Assembly: GCF_036850765.1 (NCBI RefSeq)
Contig: NC_089494.1
Span: forward strand, 57,615,809 to 57,679,808
DNA: 64,000 nucleotides
Source: Saccopteryx bilineata
Lineage: Eukaryota > Chordata > Mammalia > Chiroptera > Emballonuridae
Direction of reading: 5' to 3'
The translations under genes were made by a program, and so were the position numbers. A model generated the notes under the pieces. That model was not told the origin of the DNA, made no database searches, and worked only from the letters and a program-made list of their open reading frames with translations. Below, in pieces: positions 1 through 12,945 of the stretch (the first letter of the stretch is position 1; the number at the start of each line of letters is the position of its first letter).

Positions 1-88
1 CCCCGACCAGGCAAGCCCAGGGCTTCGAACCGGCGACCTCAGCATTTCCAGGTCGACGCTCCATCCACTGCGCCACCACAGGTCAGGC
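1..88 (-). mobile_element. SINE head, short type, cut by window edge
   Basis: The minus strand reads gcctgacctgtggtggcgca from position 88, the same family as the copies at 42458, 57432 and 63550. The 3' part lies outside the window. Confidence 0.85.
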
Positions 89-993
89 TCATTTTCTAAA
101 TTTAACATCAAATTTGTGAATAATTATTTGGGAAAAGACTGATGTGCATAATTAAGATGGTATATATATAATTCAAAATCCAGGGAGTAGGCTATAGAAT
201 TTCTGCCAAGGAACGAGATGGCATAGCTTTAAATCACATTGGCATGTTATGTACATTTTCAAATAAAGTGTTACTTCAAAATAAAAAAATGCTTCTAAAT
301 TTCTAAAAAATTATGAATTGATAGGCATTATATACCACTAGGGAAAGTCTTTCTTCCTTATGAGTTTGTAAATATTGAAAGTTTATTTTGTGTCCTGGGA
401 ACGCCCCTCTGTCCCCACCTTCCCCCACATCCAATTCATCAGCAAACTTTGTCATTCAAACAGACAAAACCAAACCAAACCAACCCAACCAAATGAAGAC
501 AGAAACAAAACCAGCCAAGCCTTTGGCCTCAATGAAACATCAACTTAATTTTAAAAGACTTATAGGCTATATTCTCTATAAAATAGCCTTAAAGGAATTC
601 CATCATCCTTCTATAATAAAATAACTCAGAACTTAAAAATAGTCCTTGGATCTAAGATGAACTCAAAGTGAAATTATAAATTGTGCGTAAGAACAAATGG
701 GTAAAAAAAAATAACCTTTCATATAAAATGCAAGCTAACATGGTGACAGGGTCAGGTAGGTACCTGGTATTGACTGACGAATGGAAGATGTGAAAACATA
801 AATAGTAAGCCTTAATACATATGCTAAGGTTTTCATTTACTTTTGTGGGAGAACATTCCCAAATCTTTGGTAAAGTTAACAGATGCTTGGCCATAGAGGA
901 AAAGAGACCTTCGGTACCTTCTAGTGTTTCAAATACCCATTTCTGATTTTGAAAAGCAGTTAAGAGTCCAGAAGAATGAAGAGAAAAACCTAC
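89..993. other. Intron sequence, nothing recognised
   Basis: AT-rich intron 3' of exon W18. The next OSBPL6 exon was looked for and not found. No repeat recognised apart from the SINE head at the edge. Confidence 0.7.
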
Positions 994-1072
994 TTTGGAA
1001 GCATAACATTCAGTGTTCCCACAGGCAGGATTTCCATCGACTTCCCCCAGAACTTGTTTTTCCATCTGATAT
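994..1072 (-). CDS. OSBPL6: OSBPL6 exon W18 (ORD)
   Basis: 79 nt; with 1 nt carried in gives 26 codons plus 2 nt. Reads [20 protein letters not shown] then LNVMLP and a split lysine codon. Acceptor tttag, donor gtaggt. The next exon (YGDYYVWNK in the family) is not in the remaining 993 nt. Confidence 0.93.
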
Positions 1073-4000
1073 CTAAATGACATAGAGAAAAAGAAACACA
1101 TACTCAACATCTAACGATTTATAATATAAAAACTTAACTTTTGTATTATACTTTACATTTTACAAAGAACTTTTCTAATTATAATTGAGTCTATATTGTT
1201 GATGGTCCAAAATGAAATGATAGTGAACCAAAAAAATCTACTATCTATATTTTTCCATTATCCATGTTCCATACTTGTTTTCAACTAATAAAACTGGGAA
1301 AAGCTTGGAATATACGTGCACATACTCATGTACACATATACAGGGGTGGGCAAAAGTAGGTCTACAGTTGTGAGTGTGGGAAACATAGTTGATTGATTCT
1401 TGTATTATTATTTCTTTATGAATTATTGTGTTATTTATTTGTATTATCTTCATTTATTTTTGTTATTATTTTGTATATTCATTTAGATTTATTTTTTAGG
1501 CAAGATTGGGTGGTATTTTAACCTACTTTTTTTTTTTCCTGAAGTTGGAAATGGGGAGGCAGTCAGACAGACTCCTGCATGCGCCCAACTGGGATCCACC
1601 CGGCATGCCCACCAGGGGGCAATGCTCTGCCCATCTGGGGCTGTTGCTCTGTTGCAACCAGAGCCATTCTAGTGCCTGAGGCAGAGGCCACAGAGCTGTC
1701 CTCAGTGCCCGGGCCAACTTTGCTCCAATGGAGCCTTGGCTGTGGGAGGGGAAGAGAGAGACAGAGAGGAAGGAGAGGGGGAGGGGTGGAGAAGCAGATG
1801 GGCGCCTCTCCTGTGTGCCCTGGCTGGGAATCAAACTCGGGACTCCTGCACGCCAGGCCGACACTCTACCACTGAGCCAACCGGCCAGAGCCTTACCCTA
1901 CTTTTGCCCACCCTTGAAAGCGTACATGAATATATGTTGTAAGAGCTTTAATTTCTAGATAATGCTGTTAAAAGTTTTAACTAATAGTGGAAATAGTTTA
2001 TCTATGTAAGTGAGGTATATAGCAAAATAATTGCAGTACGAATTTATATACACATTTATTTGAAGAGTTATACGATTTGGGATAACAGTACAAAAAGAAA
2101 ATCTCTAAATACAGATAGGTAAGATGATAAGAAAGTGAGATCTGCCCTGGCCGGTTGGCTCAGCGGTAGAGCGTCGGCCTAGCGTGCGGAGGACCCGGGT
2201 TCGATTCCTGGCCAGGGCACACAGGAGAAGCGCCCATTTGCTTCTCCACCCCTCTGCCGCGCCTTCCTCTCTGTCTCTCTCTTCCCCTCTCGCAGCCAAG
2301 GCTCCACTGGAGCAAAGATGGCCCGGGCGCTGGGGATGGCTCTGTGGCCTCTGCCTCAGGCGCTAGAGTGGCTCTGGTCGCAACATGGCGACGCCCAGGA
2401 TGGGCAGAGCATCGCCCCCTGGTGGGCAGAGCGTCGCCCCATGGTGGGCGTGCTGGGTGGATCCCGGTCGGGCGCATGTGGGAGTCTGTCTGACTGTCTT
2501 TCTCTGTTTCCAGCTTCAAAAAAATGGAAAAAAAAAAAAAAAAGTGAGATCTAATTTAATGAGCACGTTTCTATACTGGTTAAGATATGACTCAGGGCCT
2601 AGCACTTCATCTCACATGATGCTTCATGTTTACTTGTGGAAACAGGTTTACCTGGTGCATCTGAACAACCACCTAGTCCTAGATCTAAGATGAACATTTT
2701 GATGAACTAAGGGACCTTAGTACTGCCTCCACAAAATTTCTCACTCTTTATTATGACCAAGAAATGACTTATTTTCTTATTTTGCAATAAAGTGCAGTCA
2801 CAGCACTCTATCATTCTGTGTGTTTTCAGGTTGAGGAAGTATATATGAGAAGCAAATGAAGCACCCTCCCAAGCATAAAGGAACTACTTATACTTAATAT
2901 TATATATTCTTCCTAAAGGGATTTCCAAACCTTTTATTTCATGCAAGTTTGTAACACTCTGAACAATGGGCATTAATTAAATAGACTTCAATCCAAACCC
3001 CTCAGTGAGTTAAAGACCAGAAATCACTACAATATTTACGTATATATTTAATAGACTGTCACCACAGATAATGTGCCATAGAGCCTTCCTTCAGGATTAA
3101 GATGTATTTGCACACCCTCAAGAGGCAAGAAGGCAGCAGATGAAATCTCCATGTTACAGATACAGACAATGAAGCACAGCAAGGCAAAGTGATAGCACCG
3201 GGCTGCCACAGTCAGCATGGAGCTCTGCTATTTCACGGGGTTTGTTTCCTAAACAATCTCCCCTTCTAGATAACACGGTTTAATATTTAAATTAGAAAGT
3301 CTAATTTCTCAAACTGAACTCTGTATCAATTACAAACATTCTCCAAGTTCCAAAGGTAAAAATGAAAACTGAGTACAATGTGCTTTCGGGAACTAGAAAC
3401 CCTTTCATAGGATAGTCAATTGGATATTTAAGTACTAATTGAAGAACAAACCTTGCCAAAACACAAAATTCTTGGATTCACAGTGACAGGCAGAAATGGG
3501 TGGATGATGGCTAACCTGGTAATTAAAAACAAAACAGAAAGCAATGCATCAGTGTTAAAACTTCAATAGACAAAAGAGTTTTTACAACATATATTGACTA
3601 CCACCAAATAAAAACTATTCAGTTCACCTATCTCTATTAATGAATTATTCTCAAACTGTACAAGTCAATTACTGACTCTTTAACTTTTAAGACTTCATAT
3701 TTAAACAAAGAGGACTTATATCCAGGTAGTCCTTGGGTTACAAATGAGATAGGTTAAATATTTATATGCACAGTAAGGTAAAAATAAATACTAACATCTG
3801 TAAGACAAACATCTGTCTCAGTTACCTTTGATAGGGAAAGGTACCTGTTCCAACTTACAAATTCAACTTAAGAACAAACCTACCGAATCTATCTCATTTG
3901 TAACCTGGGGACTGCCTGTATATTTAGAGGGGGCAATTATATAGATGAACTAAGTGAGTTGTCTGTTAACTTGCATCATAACCCACCCCAAGAAGAGCTT

Positions 4001-7000
4001 TACAAACTATTTGCATCATCAAACTGCCCACCTGCCCACACAGAAACTTCACTGAGTGCGGAGGGACTTACCTGTTCTGAGAAAAAGCGGAATCCCTTGT
4101 CCTCTCTAATGCATTCATAAGTCTCCCCGAGGACAGGGTTGAATGGCTTACTTCCTGCTCTGAAATAGGTGGAGCAATATCCTGAAACCGCAAATGCAGC
4201 AATAAGAACCTGTTAAAACATTTAAGAAAGGAAAATAATATAGGAGAGACTACTTCCAGGTCTGCTTGTCCCTTAGTCCTCCAGATTTTGCACACCCCTT
4301 CTGTGGGTGCTGATGGAATGGCATTTGCATTTCCTATTATTTGCACACTCTCCAGAAACTCCGGGGGGAAGAACATGAAACTGCTCTCATGGGAACTAGC
4401 AGGCAATTGAGTCCAAGTATTTTTCATGCATCTGCCACCCAGTTGCCTGAGTATCACAGATTCAAGGTTTCTGAAACCCCGCTTATAGATAATGCCATTT
4501 GCACAATCTTAGCACCATGTGCAGGAGGGCTGTGGCTGTTGGTGCTTTTCTGAGGGAAAGTCAAGTTTTTGAAAGTCATGCGGAATAGAGGCCAGGGCAA
4601 AGCACCAACTGGAGGTTTCATTCTCAGACTTAAGCTCCTGAACCAACGGGCTCTCTTGGCATTCAGGAAAAGTTAACAAAGCAAGGCCACGCATGGCTTC
4701 AACCTATAAGAAGAGTGTTATCTTTAATATCCTAATTTCAGAAACACTCAAAACAAGTGTTAGTCACAAAGTGTGCATCTTCTAGTAAAATTTATGCAAA
4801 TGGACCAACTCTTACCTACGCAGAGAGAGTGTTATGCAAAAACCAACTGTGCCATCATAATGAATTTTGCCTTAGCCCAGGCCTGGGGTTGAACACTCCT
4901 TGCGGAGCACCGCTCTGGAATTCATTACCATGCGCTCGTAGGGATCATCGGTTTCCGCAGCCTTGTCCAGAAGCTCACTGTATTCCATTTCCTCGCAGAG
5001 ATGCTGCAGGGTGTTGAGTGGCTCATTCAGCTCCACAGGCATGGAGACTTTAGACAGGTCTTTACCAATGTTGTTCCTCAAGATATTCCACAAGTTAATG
5101 TTACTGGTGTCAGGACAGGGAGCCGGCAGGCACGTCCGACGTCCATTTCGGAAGGCTCCTCCTGTAAGCTCTCCATTCAAGACTGAAAGTGGGAGAAAGA
5201 CAAGAACCACAGTGAAAGACACTTTGCTTTTCTGATTCCATAAAACTTGGGAGGGAAATAACCCCTTCAAATAATACTGATTGTGATACATTTTCTAAGC
5301 CTTTATTATACTCCCTTAAGACTGAATGGAATTATTTCAATTATCAAGATTGCTAATAAATGCACAAAATATGAGTATATAGTTGTTTAAACAGGGTAAT
5401 AAATATACTAATATATTCAAGAAAAAACAAGTCCAATTTTAAAAATTGAATACTATATTTAATAAGAAGGACTCAAACTTTTGGTTTAAGAAACTAAACC
5501 TTTGCACAACCATTTCCCTAAACAGATTTTTGAACTATTTATTTCAACAGATAATACAAATACAAAATTACTGAACAATCAGCTGCAAAAAGAACAATTA
5601 GGCAGGGAAAGTGACTGCTAATTGAAACACCAGTATAGTAATTTGGCATGTAGATCAAACAACCTGGAAGCTCAAAGGATGCATACTTTGCCGAGAAATG
5701 TTGTCTGCAACACTGGTGTTGTCTTCAGATATATTATCACTCACGTCACTGATGTAAGACTCATCATCTGAAGCCTAAGGAAGGAAAGACCATAGAAAGG
5801 ATCAGAATTCTTGTTCGATGTTAAAAGTTCAGAAAAATCCAATGATTAAACACAAGATGTTACTCAAATGAACAACAGAGGTCATAATGGGAAATGCATT
5901 TGACATATATGCAATGAACATGTGAGGCTCTTCCATGAGCCAGAATCTCAAATTGCTCAAAATAAGCAGCTCCCTGTCTTAGCTGGGGTGGGAGGCTGGG
6001 GAGGCTAGTATAGAACCAGAAATATTTCAGTACCAGTGTAACAAGAACGTACAATAAAGGGAGCCCCGTGATCCCTCCTAGAGGAAACAGAAGAAGCTCC
6101 CCAGAGGAAATAACATCTGAACTGGGTGTTGGAAAGTTGTTGGGAGGGAGATAAGCACAGGAAGGAGGAACAGTGTGCAAAGGCAACGGCCATGAGAGAA
6201 ATGTTTATTCTAGGAATGCTAAGAAGTTGAGTGGCTGTGACAGAAGGTAGGGAGAAGAAAAGGGTCCACCGTGAAGGGCTTTTCATGTCAACATTAAAGG
6301 GTTCACATATAAGCTTAAGAGTTATTAAATGCAAGGGAGTGACAGAGTCAGATTTAGGGTTGTTTTTTTTTTTTGCATTTTTCTGAAGCTGGAAACAGGG
6401 AGACAGTCAGACAGACTCCTGCATACGCCCGACAGGGATCCACCCGGCATGCCCACCAAGGGCGATGCTCTACCCACCAGGGGGCGATGCTCTGCCCCTC
6501 TGGGGGGGTTGCTCTGCCGCGACCAGAGCCACTCTAGCGCCTGGGGCAGAGGCCAAGGAGCCATCCCCAGCGCCCGGGCCATCTTTGCTCCAATGGAGCC
6601 TCGGCTGCGGGAGGGGAAGAGAGAGACAGAGAGGAAGGAGGGGGGGGTGGAGAAGCAAGTGGGCGCTTCTCCTATGTGCCCTGGCCGGGAATTGAACCCG
6701 GGTCCCCCGCACGCCAGGCTGACGCTCTATCGCTGAGCCAACCGGCCAGGGCCAGATTTAGTTTTAGGAAGATACTTGACAGCATTCCCTAAGGAGACCA
6801 GATAACAGAGTCCTGAATAGATGCGGGAAAGAAATACGGACAGCTTAGGGTAAGATGGACACAGTGAGAACCCAGGATAAAGTTGCTCTGACAGTCACAT
6901 TTGAAGTATAAGATAATGAATAAAATTAGGCAGAGAGATGGGTTGGGGGAGGAAGACTTAGAAACAAGAAGAAATCAAGAATTAAGCCACTTTACATGAG

Positions 7001-9736
7001 AAAAACATGAAACTAAAATGAAACCAAATTTTGCATGAGAAAAAAATTAAGGGGCAACATGTTCTCAAGGGAATTAGAAATGGAGCAGATAAGAGAACAG
7101 AGTACGGTAGAGCCATTCAGAGGAATGGGAAAAGCTGATGCAGGCAAGAAAGCTATCGGTACTTATAGACTTTCTTCAAAATGGAAATAGTGCTGTATTT
7201 TTTTCTGCACATAAAAACATTCTTATTGTAAATAATCAGAAATTACATGAGGGTGAACAGATGATATGAAAATCACCCATAATGCTATCACTTAAAAAAA
7301 ACCACTTTTAACATTTGGTAGAGGTATCAAATTTCAAAATGTCAACACAAACATTGATCTATCTCTAGATACTGAAAAAGGAGTTGTTTTACATATTCTT
7401 TTACAGTGCTCTAAGTATATTCCATTCTAATAAATATAGTTCTGCTCTTTTATGTGGCACGACAATGTATTTTATTGGACAGTTATAACACAAGGAATTT
7501 AACCAGCATTTACACCTTTTTATTATTATAGACAATATTTGGATGAACATCCTTGTAAATATATATATTTATGTGAATCTGTCTGGCAATTTTGTTAATA
7601 TTTATTCTAGAAGTGAAATTGCTGGGTGAAATGGGTCACTTTTAGGCTTTAGTCCCATGTTGCCAAATTGTTGTGAAAGAGCATTCATTTGTTCTTACCG
7701 GCAGTGTATGAGAGCAGCAATCTCTCCACATCCACTTAAACTGTACACATTATCAACCTTTTTCAGTACCCATCTACATATCACACATAAAAGACCTCTT
7801 TTTAAAGCCTAAATTCCATATTTTGTTACTTTTTCTTATATTTCAGAAATTATTCAGTTTGTCATATAGGTTGCATTATTTTTATTAGTTTAATTTATTT
7901 TTAATTTAATTTATGCCTCTTTTTTTGTGCCATGTTAAAAAAGTTTTAAATCTGGATGTAGTCAAAATGGTCAGTCTTTGCCTTTAAGGTGTCTGGATTT
8001 ACTGCTGATATTTTCAAAACCAGAGCTGAGAAACGCTCAAATATTTAGTGAGAACAGAATAATTGCCTGCATAAATGAATAGTGGACATTTGGTTTCTGC
8101 ATCTTGAACAAGTCTATGAAGACAGCAAATTGAGCATAAAGTCTTTTTCAGATTCATATTTCCCCACTGCCACGGGCTTCCGCTCTGTTCCTACCCACTG
8201 CCACAGAGATGAAGGTTTAGCCATCAGCCTCCTGAAATCCACCTTCTTAGGCCTGATAGAAAAGAACTCTCCCGTGTGATTTCTCTAATCACACACAATT
8301 ATGCTTGAGGAGACAAATGATTGCCTAAACCAAATTCATGTGGCATGCTAGTTTATTTGAATGTTTGTTAAGAAAACACTCAAGTTTATCTTACAAGAAG
8401 CTTTAAACATTCTATTCCTCTTCAAGTTCTAATTGCCCCCAAACTAAGAGATGATAGAAATGGTTCATTATCCACATCTTTGTAGAATGGTCCTTGTAGG
8501 ATGTAAAAGAATTCTGCAGTGCCCTGGCCGGTTGGCTCAGCGGTAGAGCGTCGGCCTGGCATGCGGGGGACCTGGGTTCGATTCCCGGCCAGGGCACACA
8601 GGAGAAGCGCCCATTTGCTTCTCCACTCCCACCCCCTCCTTCCTCTCTGTCTCTCTCTTCCCCTCCCGCAGCCAAGGCTGCATTGGAGCAAAGATGGCCC
8701 GGGCACTGGGGATGGCTCCTTGGCCTCTGCCCCAGGCGCTAGAGTGGCTCTGGTCGCAGCAGAGCGACGCCCCGGAGGGGCAGAGCATCGCCCCCTGGTG
8801 GGCAGAGCATCGCCCCTGGTGGGCGTGCCGGGTGGATCCTGGTCGGGCGCATGCGGGAGTCTGACTGTCTCTCCCCGTTTCCAGCTTCAGAAAAAAAAAA
8901 AAAAAAAGAATTCTGCAGTGACAGTGAGCCATGAGATTTACGTTATACGTGTGAGCAGTAACTAAGGCTGGGAGTCTGACCTACTCACGTTATCCTGTAC
9001 GTATACAGTAGGCTTACAGTTGCGCGTAGGCAAAATAGTTTATTTTTGTATTTATATTATTATTTAATTATTGTATTATTTTCCATATGAAGAACTGTAC
9101 ATCTACTTTTGTCCCACCCCATATAAAGTTAAGGCTTTGCAATTTATAATAAAACAGTCAGCATATACTCTTCTTCCCCATGATTAAGAAGTCCTGGAGC
9201 TAAATATTTCTTTAAGGGCTTAGCGACTCAAAAGAATTAAGAAAATATGTTTTTTTCTAAATGCAACCAGACACGTTCCATTGCAAAATTAAGTTTAAAA
9301 GCAGAGGCAAGTAATAGATTATTCTGGAAGCAAGAAGAGGGCTTTTTAAAAAAGAAGTCCACCGGTTGGCTCAGCGGTAGAGCGTCGGCCTAGCGTGCGG
9401 AGGACCCGGGTTCGATTCCCGGCCAGGGCACACAGGAGAAGCGCCCATTTGCTTCTCCACCCCTCCGCCACGCTTTCCTCTCTGTCTCTCTCTTCCCCTC
9501 CCGCAGCCAAGGCTCCATTGGAGCAAAGATGGCCCGGGCGCTGGGGATGGCTCTGTGGCCTCTGCCCCAGGTGCTAGAGTGGCTCTGGTCGCAACATGGC
9601 GACGCCCAGGATGGGCAGAGCATCGCCCCCTGGTGGGCAGAGCGTCGCCCCTGGTGGGCGTGCCGGGTGGATCCCGGTCGGGCGCATGCGGGAGTCTGTC
9701 TGACTGTCTCTCCCTGTTTCCAGCTTCAGAAAAATG

Positions 9737-9769
<33 letters not shown>

Positions 9770-12700
9770 AGTCCAGCATTCATGAAGTGAGGTGCCTTGG
9801 TACATATCATCATAGGAAGATGATTTTGCACTCCGTCGTGGAAAATGTCAACGTAAGGCAGCTAATGGCCAGGTGCTCTCAGGCTAATGATGTGTTAGGG
9901 CACTAGAAGCATTCCTTCCTCCCTTCAGTTAGCAGATATTTATTGAGCACCTGTTCTGGGCTCACCAGAACTGTTCTAGTTCTGGGGACACAGTGGTGAA
10001 ATCTCTCTCATGAAACTTATATTCTACTAGGGGAGACACACAGCAAAAGAAATAATGAAACATATACTTTGTTAGTGATTAAGCATTAAGGAAAAAAAGT
10101 GAGGTAAGAAGGACAGAAAAGGTCAGGAGAGAGGAAGAAATGGCAGCTCCAGACTGTAGTAAGGGCAGCTAGGAAGTCTCTGAAGGGGACTCCTGAGCAA
10201 AGGACGGAACAAGTGAGGGGTTTGAACTTGTGGCTCTCCGGGACAAGTGTCCCAGCCAGCGTGGAGGCAAGTGCAGGGCCCAGTCTCCTTTGGAAGCTGC
10301 AGCGCAGAACATGCAGCTTGATCCACCCTGTAGCTGCTGCTAGCATCCCCAAATGTAAGTAAACCAGCAGGTGGCCTTGCCAGGTCTGTTGATGTGGGAA
10401 GATCTCACCACAGGGGAACTTAGAGGTTTGGCAGGCGGGCTGACTCAGTAACAATCTCAGCCCAAGGGTAGGGGCAACCCTGAGAACATCATGTCTTCTG
10501 CCGCTTGGGTTTATCTCCTGGTTTAGCCTTTTCAAATATTTAAGACTGACTGCTGTGCTGAAGGGGTAAGTTTTAAGTAAAAACAGTTTTATGAAACCCT
10601 GTAAGATACAGGCACAGGAAGAGGAGGGGGTTCAGTTTTTTTCCAGTGTGTGTTGGAGGACATGGGGTGTCTTTAGCAGATCAACAACTCCAGCAATCAC
10701 TCGTTCCGCCACCGGAGGGCTCCAGAGGGACAGAGGTGGCAAGAGGCTCAGCTGAAAGTGATCAGTGTACACGATCATTTTTTTGCCTTTTTTTAAAACT
10801 TTAACTTATTGTGTTTACATAGATTTTAGTGTCTCTCCGAATGCATCCCCCCTCGTGTTCCCCACAACATCCCCCTTTTCTCCCTCCCCACAACACCCTC
10901 CCCCTTTCCCTCCAAAATTTGCTTTTCTGCTCTCTATCATGCTGTGTTTTGTGTGTCTAATTTCACCAATCTCCCTTTTCTGATCCCTTCCTATCATCCC
11001 CTCTCTGTCCGCTTTCCCTCTGGCCTTTTGGCTAAGATCAAGTGTAGTATCAGTAAATGGTCTTTGTATCAGAGCTAAGGAGTTTAGATTGTTATCCTAA
11101 GGACACTGGGGAATAGGCACATGATCAGCTTTGCATTTTAGAAAGATTAATCAGGCTGCTCAGTGAAAGATGGATTAGAGGAGGCAAGAAGGGAGGCAGG
11201 AAAGCCAATTATAGGGATGGATAGGGTAATCTCAGTGGGGAGATGGAGTATTGAACTATAGTGGCAGTGAGGCTGCAGGAAAATGTACGGCTCGGAGTAT
11301 TTAGGGGACAGAAGTCACAGAACCTGAGGAGTGAATCAATGTGGGTGGTGGTGTAGTAGGCAGGAGTGAAGGAAATAACCAGGTAGCTGATGTGACACCT
11401 GGGTAGAAGTGTACTTAGATAAGCAATATGAGAGGTATGGGTGTGTGTGCCCATGTGTGCGTGCAGGGGTTTGTAAGTGGGTTTGTTGATTAATCAGTTT
11501 TTGGACATGCTGAATTAGAGGTTCTGCAGAGCACCCAGGTAGAAAGTCTCATAGGCATCTGTTACATGGATCCTGGGCCGACTCTTCAGATGTGCTCTGA
11601 AATCTAATAAAATCTCAGTGACTCAGAGTGAACATATGATCTATCTCCATGCCCTTTTGCTCTCTACTTCCTTGTCCCTCCCTCAGCCATTAGGTTCGCT
11701 CCTCCCATGGGGGTGGCACCATCTTTCTGCTTGGACTTGTGCAGTAACCAGTTCATGCCCTCATTTCTGCACTGCCAGGGTCTAGTGCCAGAGGCAACTG
11801 AACTCCAAGTTCGGTATGCCCCAGAACTTGGAAACACAAATAAGGTCACGTTGTAAGAGAAACCCTATCGTCATCGGGTGACGGGTCAGAACCCAGATAA
11901 TGTAGGGGCAAGTCTGACTGTGCTCTGATTGAAGAAGGATGGAGGACTGGTCAGCAATGGGAGCTCAGATAAGGAAGTCAGAAAAGAAAATGCTGGTAGC
12001 ACGTCTCCAGTGGAGGGCCCTGGGATTGCAGACTGGCTCACAGACACAAATATTTATACAAATGTGGCAGAGTATCCTGATAATGGAAACAAAGGGTTGA
12101 AGATATTAGATCCTGGTGCTCCTGGTCTCAAGTTCACTCAACTCACTTCTCCCGCTCCCCTTCTTTCTTCGCTCGCCAAACAACCTCCTGACTACAATTA
12201 GGCTTCCCATGCAGATCTGCCGACAGGGAACAGACACTAATCAGCAAGCACGATTATTCTGTCTATCTGATAGCATCAATTATCACTATGAATAATTAAA
12301 CAAGTACTCTGGCTTGTGAATGGAGTCTGTGAATCTGTTAGTGCATGACTAGGGACCTGAGAGGCAGGTGCATGGCTCGGTGTGGTAACATAGTGCCTGA
12401 TATAAGAATTCTGTTTACCTCTCTTCCATTACAAAAGTGATATATATGTTCATTATTTCTTTCTCTTTTTTACTTATTTATGATTCTAAAATCACTTGTA
12501 ACTCCAAACATCCAAAAACAACTACAGAATGTTACCTTCCGCTCTATTTTCCACGCATATAAAAATAACGTTTAGCAACTATTTTGTTTCCTTTTTGTCA
12601 AAATGTATTACAGATTTGTAATCTTAAATGACAAAATTCCTAATCAACTGTGTGGGAAGAATTTTGGCTGCTTCTCCCAATTAAAAAAAAATTTTTTACT

Positions 12701-12906
12701 TGACTAAATTTCAGTAAGAGAATAAATTTCTGCAACCTGACCAAATAAGAGATTCTTTGTTTTCAAGACTTTGCCAAGAATTATGAACATGAAAATCAAT
12801 CCAATAAAATGTTCATGATAGCCGCTGGTAACATCCAAAAACAATAATTACCCAACAAGAAATGCTAGATATTATCCTTCTAAGTTCAAATTCATATCTC
12901 TGGCAA

Positions 12907-12945
<39 letters not shown>

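Larger units (their letters stand above)
1073..3451. other. OSBPL6 intron W17-W18
   Basis: Holds the MITE with its nested SINE (1341-1915), a SINE (2144-2540), and a MIR-like trace near 3140-3230 (ccatgttacagatacagaca). The remainder is unremarkable. Confidence 0.7.

Noticed and set aside
2144..2220. tRNA-like heads with A-box and B-box-like sequences at the start of many SINEs
   Set aside because: They are followed by SINE bodies and A tails, with target duplications; none ends as a tRNA gene with an acceptor stem and terminator.
4068..4457. 129-codon reverse-strand frame over exon W16
   Set aside because: The frame is wrong for the exon; the correct frame gives [10 protein letters not shown]...FFSEQ with splice sites on both sides.
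10086..10535. 149-codon reverse frame near an L2-like relic
   Set aside because: Overlaps repeat sequence and has no family resemblance.
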